18,714 nt of DNA from assembly GCA_044449065.1 (NCBI GenBank), contig JBIOHP010000041.1, positions 1-18,714 on the forward strand, given 5' to 3'. The position numbers were made by a program, and so were the translations under genes. Under the pieces are notes generated by a model. The model worked only from the letters and a program-made list of their open reading frames with translations. It was not told the DNA's origin and searched no databases. The first letter of the stretch is position 1; each line of letters begins with the position of its first letter. Origin of the DNA: JBIOHP01 sp044449065. GTDB taxonomy: Bacteria; Bacteroidota; Ignavibacteria; UBA10030; SZUA-254. Below, piece after piece: positions 1-8,488 of this stretch.

Positions 1-71
1 AGGGAAATATTTACAAAAATCAATGCTCGATCCTCACCCCCTTAAGATATTCAATTACATAGATAAAACTC

Positions 72-160
72 GTCCCTCTCCCCGGCGCGGCCCGCCCAGC
101 CCGCTGGTCAGCCCCCCTGACCATCGGGCAGGGCGGGGCGGGACGGGCCGGGGGAGGGGG
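72..160. repeat. GC-rich imperfect palindrome
   Basis: The arms flank a five-C loop (112-116). The inner stem is a perfect 7-bp pair, tggtcag (105-111) with ctgacca (117-123). Pairing continues outwards with few mismatches, matching gcccg/cgggc and cccgccc/gggcggg and then looser C-rich against G-rich tracts. Composition is almost entirely G and C, while flanking DNA is AT-rich. It could be an intergenic palindromic repeat family, a strong transcription barrier or a compositional oddity of assembly; the sequence alone cannot tell these apart. Confidence 0.6.
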
Positions 161-381
161 TACCAATCTCTCACGAATCGAAAAACTATCCCGGGTGAGT
201 GTTAGTTTGTTCCAACGGAGGACAGACTCTAACGTGAAAAATAACTCATATCCCATTTCGATCATTTATCGCCAAAACTTAACCTGATTTGTATTTCAAC
301 CAACAAATAATTAACCAAACAATAACAAAATCTTATGCGATTTGTCCCGGTTTTTGGAGACAATGTGATCTTCTATTAAAT

Positions 382-404
382 CACGAGTCAGAGAATTTGC
401 CAGT
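382..404 (+). repeat. 23-bp direct repeat, copy 1
   Basis: Begins cacgagtcagagaa and ends ttgccagt. It matches 551-573 at 22 of 23 positions, with an offset of 169 bp in the same orientation. It lies in otherwise unannotated AT-rich DNA. Nothing coding explains it. Confidence 0.6.
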
Positions 405-550
405 ACCATAGTATAATGCTGGCGGTTTTACATTATGTAAAGTTACATACGCCGATTGCAGACGATATTATGCAATAATGGCTTTTGACAGCGCAAACAA
501 AATATAGGTAGTTGACCGGTACAGCCCCTATTTGATATAAATGATAAACC

Positions 551-573
551 CACGAGTCAGAGAAATTGCCAGT
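551..573 (+). repeat. 23-bp direct repeat, copy 2
   Basis: Second copy of the repeat at 382-404, differing by a single a/t substitution near the middle. The two copies bracket about 146 bp of AT-rich sequence that includes the dyad at 428-440. They might be target-site duplications, paired binding sites or relics of a mobile element. Confidence 0.6.
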
Positions 574-607
574 TGCAGATATATTGCTGTGATGCGTTGG
601 ATGTAGG

Positions 608-739
608 GGTCGGCCAAAAAGAATATTGCTTAGTTTATGGAGTCATGGTATCCCGATTTATTGGGATCAGCATCTGTTTTCAACCATTTTTGGTCCTAAA
701 ACATGTTCAGGATGCCTAAGGCTTTCTTTTTGGGCGACC
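608..739. repeat. Long inverted repeat pair (MITE-like)
   Basis: The left arm 608-623 (ggtcggccaaaaagaa) and right arm 724-739 (ttctttttgggcgacc) are reverse complements at 15 of 16 positions, separated by 100 bp. The interval has no ORF and contains a smaller atccc/gggat hairpin near 648-667. This layout resembles the ends of a small non-autonomous element, or a long-range RNA stem in the 3' flank of the gene that ends at 854. Confidence 0.45.
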
Positions 740-759
740 TCGGTATAGTCAATCAAACA

Positions 760-854
760 ATTTGGACAGCAGACACGTCCAAATCGTCGGAACCGTCCGA
801 CAGTGTTGACCCTTAGGGCATACCCCAGTCCTTAGCGGGGACTAAGCATATGCC
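760..854. repeat. Cluster of three small inverted repeats
   Basis: Three dyads lie in tandem immediately beyond the stop codon of the minus-strand gene: atttggac/gtccaaat (760-767 with 777-784, perfect 8 bp), gtcgga/tccgac (786-791 with 796-801, perfect 6 bp) and ggcata/tatgcc (817-822 with 849-854). The third has an inner cccc/gggg pairing. Read on the minus strand they could fold in the 3' end of the transcript. None is followed by a T-run, so they are not standard intrinsic terminators. Confidence 0.4.
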
Positions 855-3800
855 TATTTAATCAGCAACATTTTCTTATCAATTCTCACCTGATGATGTG
901 GTGCGTCGAGCGGGGTTCCTTCAAGGCGATAAAAATAGACGCCGCTGGGCATGTTTGCTGCGTTCCACTGAGCTTCTTTTAACCCTCCATCCTGAATTTC
1001 ATTAACTAATGTTTGAACCACCTGACCGAGCACATTAAAAATAACGAGTCGCACATGCGATGTCGCCGGGAGGGCATATTGGATTATGGTAAGAGGATTG
1101 AATGGATTGGGATAATTTTGCTCGAGACGGAATTCTTTCGGCAGAGCGCCCGCCATCTTGTTTTCCACTTGAAGCGAAATCTGATCTTGAAGATTATCGA
1201 TGATTATCCGGGCTCCTCCCTTGAGCTGAATAACCTTCGAGCCGCTTCTGATGGAACATTCTAAAGGAGAATCGGCCGATGAATGCTCACAGTTAATTGT
1301 CAACGGGAATACGATATCACCGGTAATTTGAATCTGATAATTTATGCATTTACCGGCTGGGATATATTCAAGGTTGCGCCCCGACGAAAATCGTATATCG
1401 CTGCTTCCATTTGGCGGTAATGGCGGCAGTTCGTAACGGAATATATCAATATTTGAGTTTGCCCCCGTGTCTGTACAGGCAACATATAGTTGATGTTTGT
1501 TTCCCCTTCCATCCTGAAAAATAATCGTTATTAAATGTTCGGGAAGTTGGGCGGTCGTTGAATATTTATTTTCGACAGTCCCTATAATCATTGATCCATT
1601 CTGCTTCGCCTTTACCCAGTATCCTTCAAATGGTTTCAGACTATCAGCCATCTCGTACGACCATTGATAGGAAAAAAATGTGCCGGCGATGTTTGAGGGA
1701 ATCGTTGCAATATCCGGTGTGCTGATGGCAATTTGAGGCGCTCCGATTATATTCCAACCTTTGGCGATTGCGAGTGTTTCCGGCAACAGGGGTGGCGCCG
1801 CGAGATTGTATGTGTTTTTCTTATCAGGGATGCATTTAAGCCAGTAACCCCGCCCCGGTATCATCGGTTTGCTAACTTCATATCCGATTGTACGATTATA
1901 AGCGTACGGATCTGACTGTGTGAGTTGAAAGACTGCTATACCGCCATCGACCAGCGGCAAAGCCGGAATCGATACAATGTGCCATCCCATCTGGGATGAG
2001 AACGGCAAATTAGGTCCTTCAGCGATGATAAGAATCGATTTGATGGCGCGATTCCGAATTACCAAACTATCGGAGAGTTTCATATCTGTCGTTGTACCGA
2101 GGGGATCGACTAAGAGGACTTTTCCGGAATAAGCCGCCGCTACCTGGTCTCTATCCCACGCGAGGGTCATTGGATAATCGCCTCCTTCATTGTAACCGGG
2201 AAGAAAGGCAACAAGATGAGTATCAATTTGGGCAGGAGTGTAGAAATCCCGCATATCGACCCACGCCCCCTCGCCAAATCTGCTCGAATCACCGCGTGGA
2301 TCTTGAAAACGCGCATCGAAGAAATGAAAAGAGAGAGGATATGAAACAGGGGGTAATTCAGTTTCTTCTTCGGCGAAATCGATGGTACTCGCGTGAGGGT
2401 CAACTCCCCAGATGCCGTAGGTTGCGCCGCCTCTGTTGCCCCAGAGTAATTTCTGAACGGTTCTGTAAGAATTGTCATGCACTGTTAAACGCAGTTTGAT
2501 CCTCACGGGGATGCGGTGAATGGCAAAATTAATATTCGGGAAACTCGCTCCTAATGTGTCGCTGCCGATAGTATATTGTTCCCAAGATCGTGGATATATT
2601 TGCTCCCATTGCGGTTGAGCATACAGGTTAATCAGATTCTGCCCCGATTCAACATGAAGAAATGAATAATTTCCCGAGGTATCTGTGAGGACGGAATCGT
2701 TTGAATGACCGCTTAGTTTCACACTCCAATTTGCAAGCCCCGGTTCCCCGTTATTCCATTCCCCGTCTTCATTGAGATCATCAAAAACTTTTCCACTGAT
2801 ATGATTCCAGGGTCGATAAAACCCGAAATAAATGACGATGGTTTCAGGATTGGCGCTGAATGTGAACGAGGTCGCTCTGTTGGTGTTTGGTGGAGCATGC
2901 CAGGGAGGTCCTGGAGATTGGCAAACGACCGTGTACGCCCCCGAATCCAATTGCGAGAATGTAAAAACACCATTTGAATCCGAGAGGACGGTGACATTTC
3001 GTTTGCCGGTTAGTGTTGCCGTGATATTGGAAAGGGATGGCTCGTTATTTTCCTTCATGCTGTCGAGGTTGTAATCATCATACACGTAACCCCGGATAAG
3101 ATGCGGAATATCGGGTCCTAAAACGATATCGCCGGGAAGGAGAGGAGCTATGCAGTATTGTCCGTTTGTTGTCACAATCGCGCCGCGAAGCAAATTGATA
3201 TGCGCGCCGGGGTGAGGGGGGATATAGCTCGAAGCAGGATTGCGATGCGAGGCAAGCGTAAACCAACACGAATAATCTGTTGTCGCCATGATATTGCCCG
3301 CGCCATCAATTACTTCAAACGTCCCCGCCTGCCCATCGAGGATGGAATACACTGAAAGATCGCGCAATTCTATCACCGATCCTTCATATTGCTCGCCTGT
3401 ACTGAAATGGATGTTGGATTTCGTGTAAAAATCTGCTGCTGACGCAGGAAGCGGCGGAACAAGTTTGTCCGAGTGTCCGAGCGGCGAGAGTTTTACACAA
3501 AGCAAAACGGTGTTGCTCATATAGGAGTTTGCCGGGGTCTCTACAATAAATCCCGTCACGGAGAGAATATCACCGGTGTGAACTGCAGCAAGAGATGCGC
3601 GGGTATTCAGATAATCTTGATACGATAATCCGATAACGTTATAATCAGAATAATAACCTCCAATCCAGGGATCGATTTGTACCATCAGTTCATGCCAGGG
3701 GAGAGCCGCAGATCCTGTATCGGCTACGATAAGAGTTAAATCTCCCTTGGTCAGTATATCCGCCGGTACCAAACATTGTACTGTAACCGTGTAAAGAAAA

Positions 3801-4750
3801 TTTTGAAGACGCGATTGCTGCAGTTTTGGGGGACTTTTCGTTTGAAGGGAATCGGCGATATGCAGCGAGAGTGAATCGACTTGTTGTATTTCTTGAACGG
3901 TTGTGGCAGGGGTCGTGCCGGTAAACGATCCGATCTGCGACCAGGGAGCGCCTCCAAGCGAATAACCCGCGCGCATTCTCCAATAATATTTTACATCCGG
4001 GATCAAACCGATTATCATGCGTCCAACCGAATCATCCGATCCGAAGATTTGGAGCGGAATGGTACCTGAAGCGATTGCGTTAGAATCAGTCGAGAGTTGC
4101 AAGAGATAATACGGGTGATCGATTGAACCATCGTCGTTTAACCGGCTGGGGTACGGATTCCATATAAATTGTATTGTTGGGTATCCCCCGTGCTGCATCT
4201 GCATGGGATTCGTCGATGAGCCGAATACAGGCGCGGTTTGAATGAACGGCGGATACAGTTTGGGAGCTGCGGCTGTTCTGAAATTCCAAATATCCGACCA
4301 CGGGATGTTGACGAGTGTAAATAATGGGCGGATGCGCCAGTAATATTTAAGATTAAATCCTAGTCCGCCAATTAATGATGTGGTATCATCAGCCGCAAAG
4401 ATTGTATCGATGACAAGATTGCTTCCAAACGTCGAATCGGGGGCAATTTGGAATTCTATCCGCGGTGATTCCACCGCTCCATCCTGGGCGACATAATCCG
4501 GGTACCGGTACCATGCAAACGGCAATAAATAATTCGAGTGGAGATCGATATCTAACGATTGACCGACCGAACCATTTTCGGGTGAGAGAAGCAATGGGGG
4601 ATCCATGAAAACAATGGTATGAGCACGATGTTTTCTTGCAGAGATATTCGGATGTGTGCTATCCCTTGCTGTGGCGCTCCCAATACCGAACAAACTAACT
4701 AAACTGAGGATGTATAGCCCTCTGGTGTACAACCCCCTGAACGCGTTCAT
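854..4750 (-). CDS. Secreted multidomain protein with SdrD B-like modules and T9SS type A tail
   Basis: The product is 1298 residues and probably a surface or secreted structural or binding protein; no enzyme motif is visible. The frame is open upstream to a GTG at 4771, but the ATG at 4750 is chosen because AGGA lies 7 nt ahead and the signal peptide (about 1-28, ending SATA before R29) then starts properly. Approximate domains: two FnIII-like modules (48-277, with 'YYWRIR' and 'YYWRMR'); a beta-rich region that may be two OB-like folds (318-552, tentative); two SdrD B-like modules (553-717) with the Asp-rich starts YDDYNLDS and FDDLNEDGEWNNGEP, a calcium-binding pattern in this family; a beta region with LTVHD and WD motifs (747-912); a paired GWN/GYWxK module (920-1062); another beta region; and the T9SS tail from about 1207 (LEQNYPNPFNP to KKMLLIK). 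T9SS tails direct cargo across the outer membrane and are usually removed. It has its own promoter-like boxes upstream. Which ligand it binds cannot be told. Confidence 0.9.
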   Translation of the reverse strand: MNAFRGLYTRGLYILSLVSLFGIGSATARDSTHPNISARKHRAHTIVFMDPPLLLSPENGSVGQSLDIDLHSNYLLPFAWYRYPDYVAQDGAVESPRIEFQIAPDSTFGSNLVIDTIFAADDTTSLIGGLGFNLKYYWRIRPLFTLVNIPWSDIWNFRTAAAPKLYPPFIQTAPVFGSSTNPMQMQHGGYPTIQFIWNPYPSRLNDDGSIDHPYYLLQLSTDSNAIASGTIPLQIFGSDDSVGRMIIGLIPDVKYYWRMRAGYSLGGAPWSQIGSFTGTTPATTVQEIQQVDSLSLHIADSLQTKSPPKLQQSRLQNFLYTVTVQCLVPADILTKGDLTLIVADTGSAALPWHELMVQIDPWIGGYYSDYNVIGLSYQDYLNTRASLAAVHTGDILSVTGFIVETPANSYMSNTVLLCVKLSPLGHSDKLVPPLPASAADFYTKSNIHFSTGEQYEGSVIELRDLSVYSILDGQAGTFEVIDGAGNIMATTDYSCWFTLASHRNPASSYIPPHPGAHINLLRGAIVTTNGQYCIAPLLPGDIVLGPDIPHLIRGYVYDDYNLDSMKENNEPSLSNITATLTGKRNVTVLSDSNGVFTFSQLDSGAYTVVCQSPGPPWHAPPNTNRATSFTFSANPETIVIYFGFYRPWNHISGKVFDDLNEDGEWNNGEPGLANWSVKLSGHSNDSVLTDTSGNYSFLHVESGQNLINLYAQPQWEQIYPRSWEQYTIGSDTLGASFPNINFAIHRIPVRIKLRLTVHDNSYRTVQKLLWGNRGGATYGIWGVDPHASTIDFAEEETELPPVSYPLSFHFFDARFQDPRGDSSRFGEGAWVDMRDFYTPAQIDTHLVAFLPGYNEGGDYPMTLAWDRDQVAAAYSGKVLLVDPLGTTTDMKLSDSLVIRNRAIKSILIIAEGPNLPFSSQMGWHIVSIPALPLVDGGIAVFQLTQSDPYAYNRTIGYEVSKPMIPGRGYWLKCIPDKKNTYNLAAPPLLPETLAIAKGWNIIGAPQIAISTPDIATIPSNIAGTFFSYQWSYEMADSLKPFEGYWVKAKQNGSMIIGTVENKYSTTAQLPEHLITIIFQDGRGNKHQLYVACTDTGANSNIDIFRYELPPLPPNGSSDIRFSSGRNLEYIPAGKCINYQIQITGDIVFPLTINCEHSSADSPLECSIRSGSKVIQLKGGARIIIDNLQDQISLQVENKMAGALPKEFRLEQNYPNPFNPLTIIQYALPATSHVRLVIFNVLGQVVQTLVNEIQDGGLKEAQWNAANMPSGVYFYRLEGTPLDAPHHQVRIDKKMLLIK

Positions 4751-4757
4751 GAGTTTT

Positions 4758-4761
4758 TCCT
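4758..4761 (-). promoter_or_regulatory. Ribosome binding site fixing the ATG at 4750
   Basis: On the minus strand the sequence reads CACAGGAAAAACTC before ATG, placing AGGA 7 nt from the start codon. This favours the ATG at 4750 over the longer GTG start at 4771. The same choice gives a signal peptide without an extra N-terminal extension. Confidence 0.55.
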
Positions 4762-4819
4762 GTGAATACACAATCTTTTAATTGCCGATTATTATTTCTC
4801 TGATCTATCGATATTCCCT

Positions 4820-4848
4820 ATTATAAAATATACCACTTAATAAGTCTA
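4820..4848 (-). promoter_or_regulatory. Sigma-70-like promoter boxes
   Basis: A perfect TATAAT (4820-4825, minus strand) lies 17 bp from TAGACT (4843-4848), which matches TTGACA at four of six positions. Transcription would start about 60 nt before the ATG at 4750. The region is AT-rich, and some FCB bacteria use other promoter consensus sequences, so this is suggestive only. Confidence 0.35.
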
Positions 4849-4953
4849 TCATCAACCGGTTCTACGTGTCCCTATGGGATAAATATTCAATGAAACGTCC
4901 TGGTCTCTGTAGCAACGTTTGTTTTTTAATGTTACATGCATCTTAATAATACA

Positions 4954-4982
4954 AAACCCCGATCCTGCAAGAATCGGGGTTT
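4954..4982 (-). terminator. Intrinsic terminator after the KP-43-like subtilase
   Basis: A perfect 10-bp stem, aaaccccgat (4954-4963) with atcggggttt (4973-4982), has a 9-nt loop. On the minus strand it is followed by TTTTGTATTATT. It starts 33 nt beyond the stop codon at 5016 and ends that transcript before the next gene, whose start is at 4750. Confidence 0.8.
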
Positions 4983-5015
4983 AGAATAAATTTTATATTG
5001 TGTTCTCCCGTATGC

Positions 5016-8000
5016 TTATTTCATCAGTACCATCTTACGGGTTTGAGTGAACGACCCGGCGCTGAGACGGTAGATATAGACTCCGCTCGGCAGGTTTGAC
5101 ATCTCGAATCGCACCGATTTATATCCGGCATCCTGTTTGCCGTCGACCAGGGTGGCAATTTCCTGTCCAAGAATATTATACACTTTCAATGTAACATATT
5201 CCGGGTTTGGCAGTGCGTAATCGATTACCGTGCTCGGGTTGAAGGGATTTGGATACGCTTCGGAAAGTCCAAATTGAGATGGCAGCGCTTGTTCCGGCGT
5301 TGTTGACGCTTCCGGCGGCGGTGGCGGATATTCCGATGTTGGAACAATTATGATCCGTCTGGATGTGTTGGCTACCGGAACATAATTCAGATACAGCATT
5401 CCATCCTGATTTATTTTCACCCAATGTCCTTTGCCGGGGAAAAGGGAATCCACCGGGATATACCCGTTCCGGTAGCTAAAGAACTTTCCGGTCACTAAAT
5501 TTGGCGGTTTTGAATCGATAGTATTCACAGCTACCGGGAGCGTGATAGAACCAATAAGATTCCAACCCGCTTTCACACCGATACTATCGTGATCGATAAT
5601 CAGTCCATGTATTGGAACCGTTTGATCGTGATCAAACTTCAACCAATATCCCTCGCCGTACGAAAGCGTGTCATTTTGAATATAGCCCCCGGAATAGGCA
5701 AACGCATACGAAGTGGCGCTCGGATAAAGATCGGTTTTAAGATAGCTTGAGGGCGTTACCGGCACGGAAACCAGATTCCATTTATTAAGAAGAGACGCAT
5801 TGAAGGTGGTGCCTTTGAAAACATGAACTGTAAGCGGTTCAATCACATCACCGGTGAGCGTATCGTTACTTGATATTTTCAGAGATGTGGGGTATGGACC
5901 AGGGGATAATGAGTTTGCGTTAATCGTAAGTTCTACCGGTAAGCTGTCTCCAACTGCTGTTGGACCGCCGACGGCGCCGATTGTTAGCCAACTTGGCGGT
6001 GCAATATCATTATCTGTAACAGACCATGTTGTGAGGGGCATGGTGCCTATATTATGAATCCACAACGTATCTTTTGCCACAACACCGGAATCTGTTTCGA
6101 AGCTGAGGGAGGCGGGGGTAGATATTTTTGGTCCATCAGTGGAGAGGGCGATGGGTACTTCCTGAACAGGATCTGTTGTATCATTACTTGATACGGTGAT
6201 CGTATCGAAATAGGAAAACCATTGTCGTAATCCTGTGGCATTGATGGTAAATTTTAAGTAAGCAGAATCGCCGGGGGGCACGCTTGGAGGCGCCGGATCT
6301 ACTGTGAGCCACGGTTTGTGAGCAGCAAGCGAATAATTTAAGGTCAGATTTCCTTCGTTGTATACTCTCAATGATTCGGGTTTTACGGTTCCCGGAGTCT
6401 GTAAATATGGTCCCGGTGGAATTTTTACGCTAAGAACAGCCGAATAATAGGGGACATTGCCGCTGATGATAAGCGAAAATTTTTGGGATCCACCCTGCAG
6501 AGTTCCTTTATGATTGATTCGGGCGACATACTTCCCGGCTCCGGGGGATGGCACTACAACTTGCTCGATATTATCACGAATGTTATCACCTGTTGTCGCT
6601 GGATTTGAGGGATTGTTCATATCAAGAACCCATGGCATCGATACCGATAGGTCTGCAACTTTGATAACGCGCAGGTCAAGATCGTTAATCAGCATGATTG
6701 TGGTTGGATTTAGCGATGGCGTTGGTGAATTTGCCGCCGGATCGATCCAGCAAATTGTCACTTTCAATGGCGTTGTACCATCCGTATAGAGCGTATCGTT
6801 AATGGTGGCTCCCTGATTCAATTGTATCTCCTTTATGTGAGAACCCGCGCCATCAATGCTGTCCTGCTGCATCAGTTTCACTGCGCTGAGGGTATTCATT
6901 AACCCCCAACCAAAAGAATAATCGGGTCCCGGATTGCCGGCGTCATCGGCGGTGTGGCAGATAAGCCCGCGGAGAGTTGATGAAAGCAATGGCGTATAGC
7001 CATGGAGGTTTCTCTGCTCTTGCAGGAGAAGTCCGACGGATCCGGTCACGCTCGGTGTTGCCATCGATGTGCCGCTCATGGTTGCGTAACTTGTATTGCT
7101 TGTGGAATAGGTTGAATATAAATTCACGCCGTCTGCTACAACATCGGGTTTAATTCGTCCATCATCTGTGGGACCCCAGCAAGTGAAGTAGGGCTCCGTA
7201 ACATCGCTCGGCTGGTTGTAACCCGCGGGGATAGAATATATTGCCCCCACACTCATAATGTTCTTTGCAAGGGAAGCGCCCTGAACTGTTCTGTAACCGG
7301 TTGAGCCGCCATCGTTAGGCCGGTAGGTGTTGCTTGAATGACGTTGATTAGATCGGTCAAAGATCCAATGAACGACCTGAGCGTTCGGACCTTCACCCCG
7401 ATCGTTGCCGGCAGCTTTATCGATAAGATAATATGGCGCTTGATTTGCAAGATCGTCCCACGATTGTGCCTCGGAGTCGTAGAACCCAAAACGGTAATCT
7501 TGTGTTGCGCTGATTATTGTATCGCCAAACCATACCCATTTATTATCGCCAAAATAATTGTACGTCCAGCCGGTAATTAAGCCGTAGGAATGGTTGGAAA
7601 CGTGTAAACCGTTGCCTGCTTCTATCAACATATTGGCGACGTCGTTATTCCAATCGTAGCAGATGAGATTTGCTTGAAAAGACATGCCGTGAGCAGCGGC
7701 TACTATACCTTGAGCGATGATCGTTCCAGCGACGTGGGTGGAATGGGCTGCTAACGATCCCGATGTAGTAAGTATCCTGCTTCCAAATTCCTGATGGGTG
7801 TTTAGCGGCACCCCGCCATCCCATTCGCCAAGGGTATCGTTCGCGCCGCTGAGCGCAAACCCAAACCCTGCGCCGGGCCAAACTTTGTTGCTTGACATGG
7901 TTTTAGCAGAGTTCAAATTGCATGTCGTGTAAACACGGGGCATACCGTTCTCAAATCGCTGAAGCTCTTCGATTCGTCCATCGGATAATTCTTTGCGGAT

Positions 8001-8168
8001 CGGAAAATGATTCGCAGTCGCGATAGATTCAGCTCTGGAGCGTTCAGAGCGCCATTTCATTGCCTGTCGTTTGGAATTTTCTTTAAGGCGCAACTGAGCA
8101 GTTAGATTTCCGGCAGTAAAGCATAACATCGTTACAATGGTTATAGCACAGATAATAAAATTTCGCAT
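5016..8168 (-). CDS. KP-43-like subtilisin-family serine protease with T9SS type A tail
   Basis: A predicted secreted endopeptidase of 1050 residues, MEROPS S8 type. The signal peptide (about 1-25) ends LTAQ. The triad is intact: D117 in EWDGGVP, H145 in HSTHVAGT and S368 in SGTSMATP, with the oxyanion Asn in AAGND. The position before His-Thr-His is Ser rather than the usual Gly. There are only about 90 residues between signal peptide and catalytic core, so any propeptide is short. A beta domain with LINDLDLRV (about 441-573) follows, as in KP-43 proteases. Next come two BACON/Hydin-like modules (about 573-780; 'PWLTVDPAPPSVPPGDSAYL', 'PSWLTIGAVGG'), a paired GWN/GYWxK module (about 790-930) and a T9SS tail from about 963 (YPNPFNPSTVI to KMVLMK). 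The order implies Sec export, then T9SS secretion with tail removal. No clear Shine-Dalgarno is seen before the ATG. A terminator follows, so it is probably monocistronic. Confidence 0.93.
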   Translation of the reverse strand: MRNFIICAITIVTMLCFTAGNLTAQLRLKENSKRQAMKWRSERSRAESIATANHFPIRKELSDGRIEELQRFENGMPRVYTTCNLNSAKTMSSNKVWPGAGFGFALSGANDTLGEWDGGVPLNTHQEFGSRILTTSGSLAAHSTHVAGTIIAQGIVAAAHGMSFQANLICYDWNNDVANMLIEAGNGLHVSNHSYGLITGWTYNYFGDNKWVWFGDTIISATQDYRFGFYDSEAQSWDDLANQAPYYLIDKAAGNDRGEGPNAQVVHWIFDRSNQRHSSNTYRPNDGGSTGYRTVQGASLAKNIMSVGAIYSIPAGYNQPSDVTEPYFTCWGPTDDGRIKPDVVADGVNLYSTYSTSNTSYATMSGTSMATPSVTGSVGLLLQEQRNLHGYTPLLSSTLRGLICHTADDAGNPGPDYSFGWGLMNTLSAVKLMQQDSIDGAGSHIKEIQLNQGATINDTLYTDGTTPLKVTICWIDPAANSPTPSLNPTTIMLINDLDLRVIKVADLSVSMPWVLDMNNPSNPATTGDNIRDNIEQVVVPSPGAGKYVARINHKGTLQGGSQKFSLIISGNVPYYSAVLSVKIPPGPYLQTPGTVKPESLRVYNEGNLTLNYSLAAHKPWLTVDPAPPSVPPGDSAYLKFTINATGLRQWFSYFDTITVSSNDTTDPVQEVPIALSTDGPKISTPASLSFETDSGVVAKDTLWIHNIGTMPLTTWSVTDNDIAPPSWLTIGAVGGPTAVGDSLPVELTINANSLSPGPYPTSLKISSNDTLTGDVIEPLTVHVFKGTTFNASLLNKWNLVSVPVTPSSYLKTDLYPSATSYAFAYSGGYIQNDTLSYGEGYWLKFDHDQTVPIHGLIIDHDSIGVKAGWNLIGSITLPVAVNTIDSKPPNLVTGKFFSYRNGYIPVDSLFPGKGHWVKINQDGMLYLNYVPVANTSRRIIIVPTSEYPPPPPEASTTPEQALPSQFGLSEAYPNPFNPSTVIDYALPNPEYVTLKVYNILGQEIATLVDGKQDAGYKSVRFEMSNLPSGVYIYRLSAGSFTQTRKMVLMK

Positions 8169-8486
8169 AATGGAATCCCGTGTTTAATGAATTTAATCGT
8201 TTACATAAATAATGTAGTTAAATCTTGTGATTGCCGCAAGGGTTTTGGGGAAGAAGTTAATGAATTAGTTCTCGTATAGCGGTTAAAGTGGATATTCTTG
8301 TCCTTTCTCATAATCCCGTTTTTTCCTAATTTGCGATAAAATCCTTTAAATGCGCTTTATTTCTAAAACTATTATTCAGAAAAAGAAGATTGTGCAACTA
8401 CTATGGTTTAAATAGGGGAATCATCGATTTATGATTCCCCTCGAATGATGTGCGGGATTTATCTTTAAAAAAAGGGAATTATCCCT
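8169..8486. other. Intergenic region with promoter DNA and two terminators
   Basis: The 318 bp between the two protease genes contains the terminator hairpins of the giant protease gene (8414-8441 and 8471-8488) and the 5' flank of the KP-43-like gene. No ORF is supported. Only weak promoter-like boxes (TTGCGG, then TACATT after 17 bp, on the minus strand near 8210-8250) are seen, too poor to call. Confidence 0.6.
8414..8441 (-). terminator. Second hairpin downstream of the giant protease gene
   Basis: A perfect 11-bp stem, aggggaatcat (8414-8424) with atgattcccct (8431-8441), has a 6-nt loop. On the minus strand it is followed by ATTTAAACC, a weak T-run. It sits about 30 nt beyond a first terminator and may act as backup or as a 3'-end stabiliser. 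Confidence 0.55.
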
Positions 8487-8488
8487 TT
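8471..8488 (-). terminator. Intrinsic terminator overlapping the giant protease stop codon
   Basis: A 7-bp stem, aaaggga (8471-8477) with tcccttt (8482-8488), has a 4-nt loop. On the minus strand the stem runs straight into seven Ts. The 5' arm begins inside the TAA stop codon (8487-8489), so coding sequence and terminator share bases. Confidence 0.7.

Larger units (their letters stand above)
1..853. other. Non-coding, repeat-rich intergenic region
   Basis: No credible gene is seen in this stretch; the short open frames across 20-265 exist only because the GC-rich block lacks stop codons. It holds a GC-rich imperfect palindrome (72-160), a 23-bp direct repeat pair (382-404 and 551-573), a perfect 6-bp dyad with a one-base centre (428-440), a 16-bp inverted repeat pair (608-623 and 724-739) and a run of small hairpins up to the stop codon of the next gene (760-854). 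Apart from the GC block the sequence is AT-rich and looks like decayed or regulatory intergenic DNA. For the minus-strand gene ending at 854 this is the 3' flank. Confidence 0.7.

Noticed and set aside
20..265. Open frames on both strands across the GC-rich block (81 and 60 codons)
   Set aside because: Proline/arginine/glycine-rich translations of a palindrome; stop codons are rare there only because of GC content, and no start signals were seen.
2092..2499. 135-codon plus-strand open frame
   Set aside because: Antisense to the 1298-residue exported protein, rich in Arg and Cys with no domain pattern; a shadow frame.
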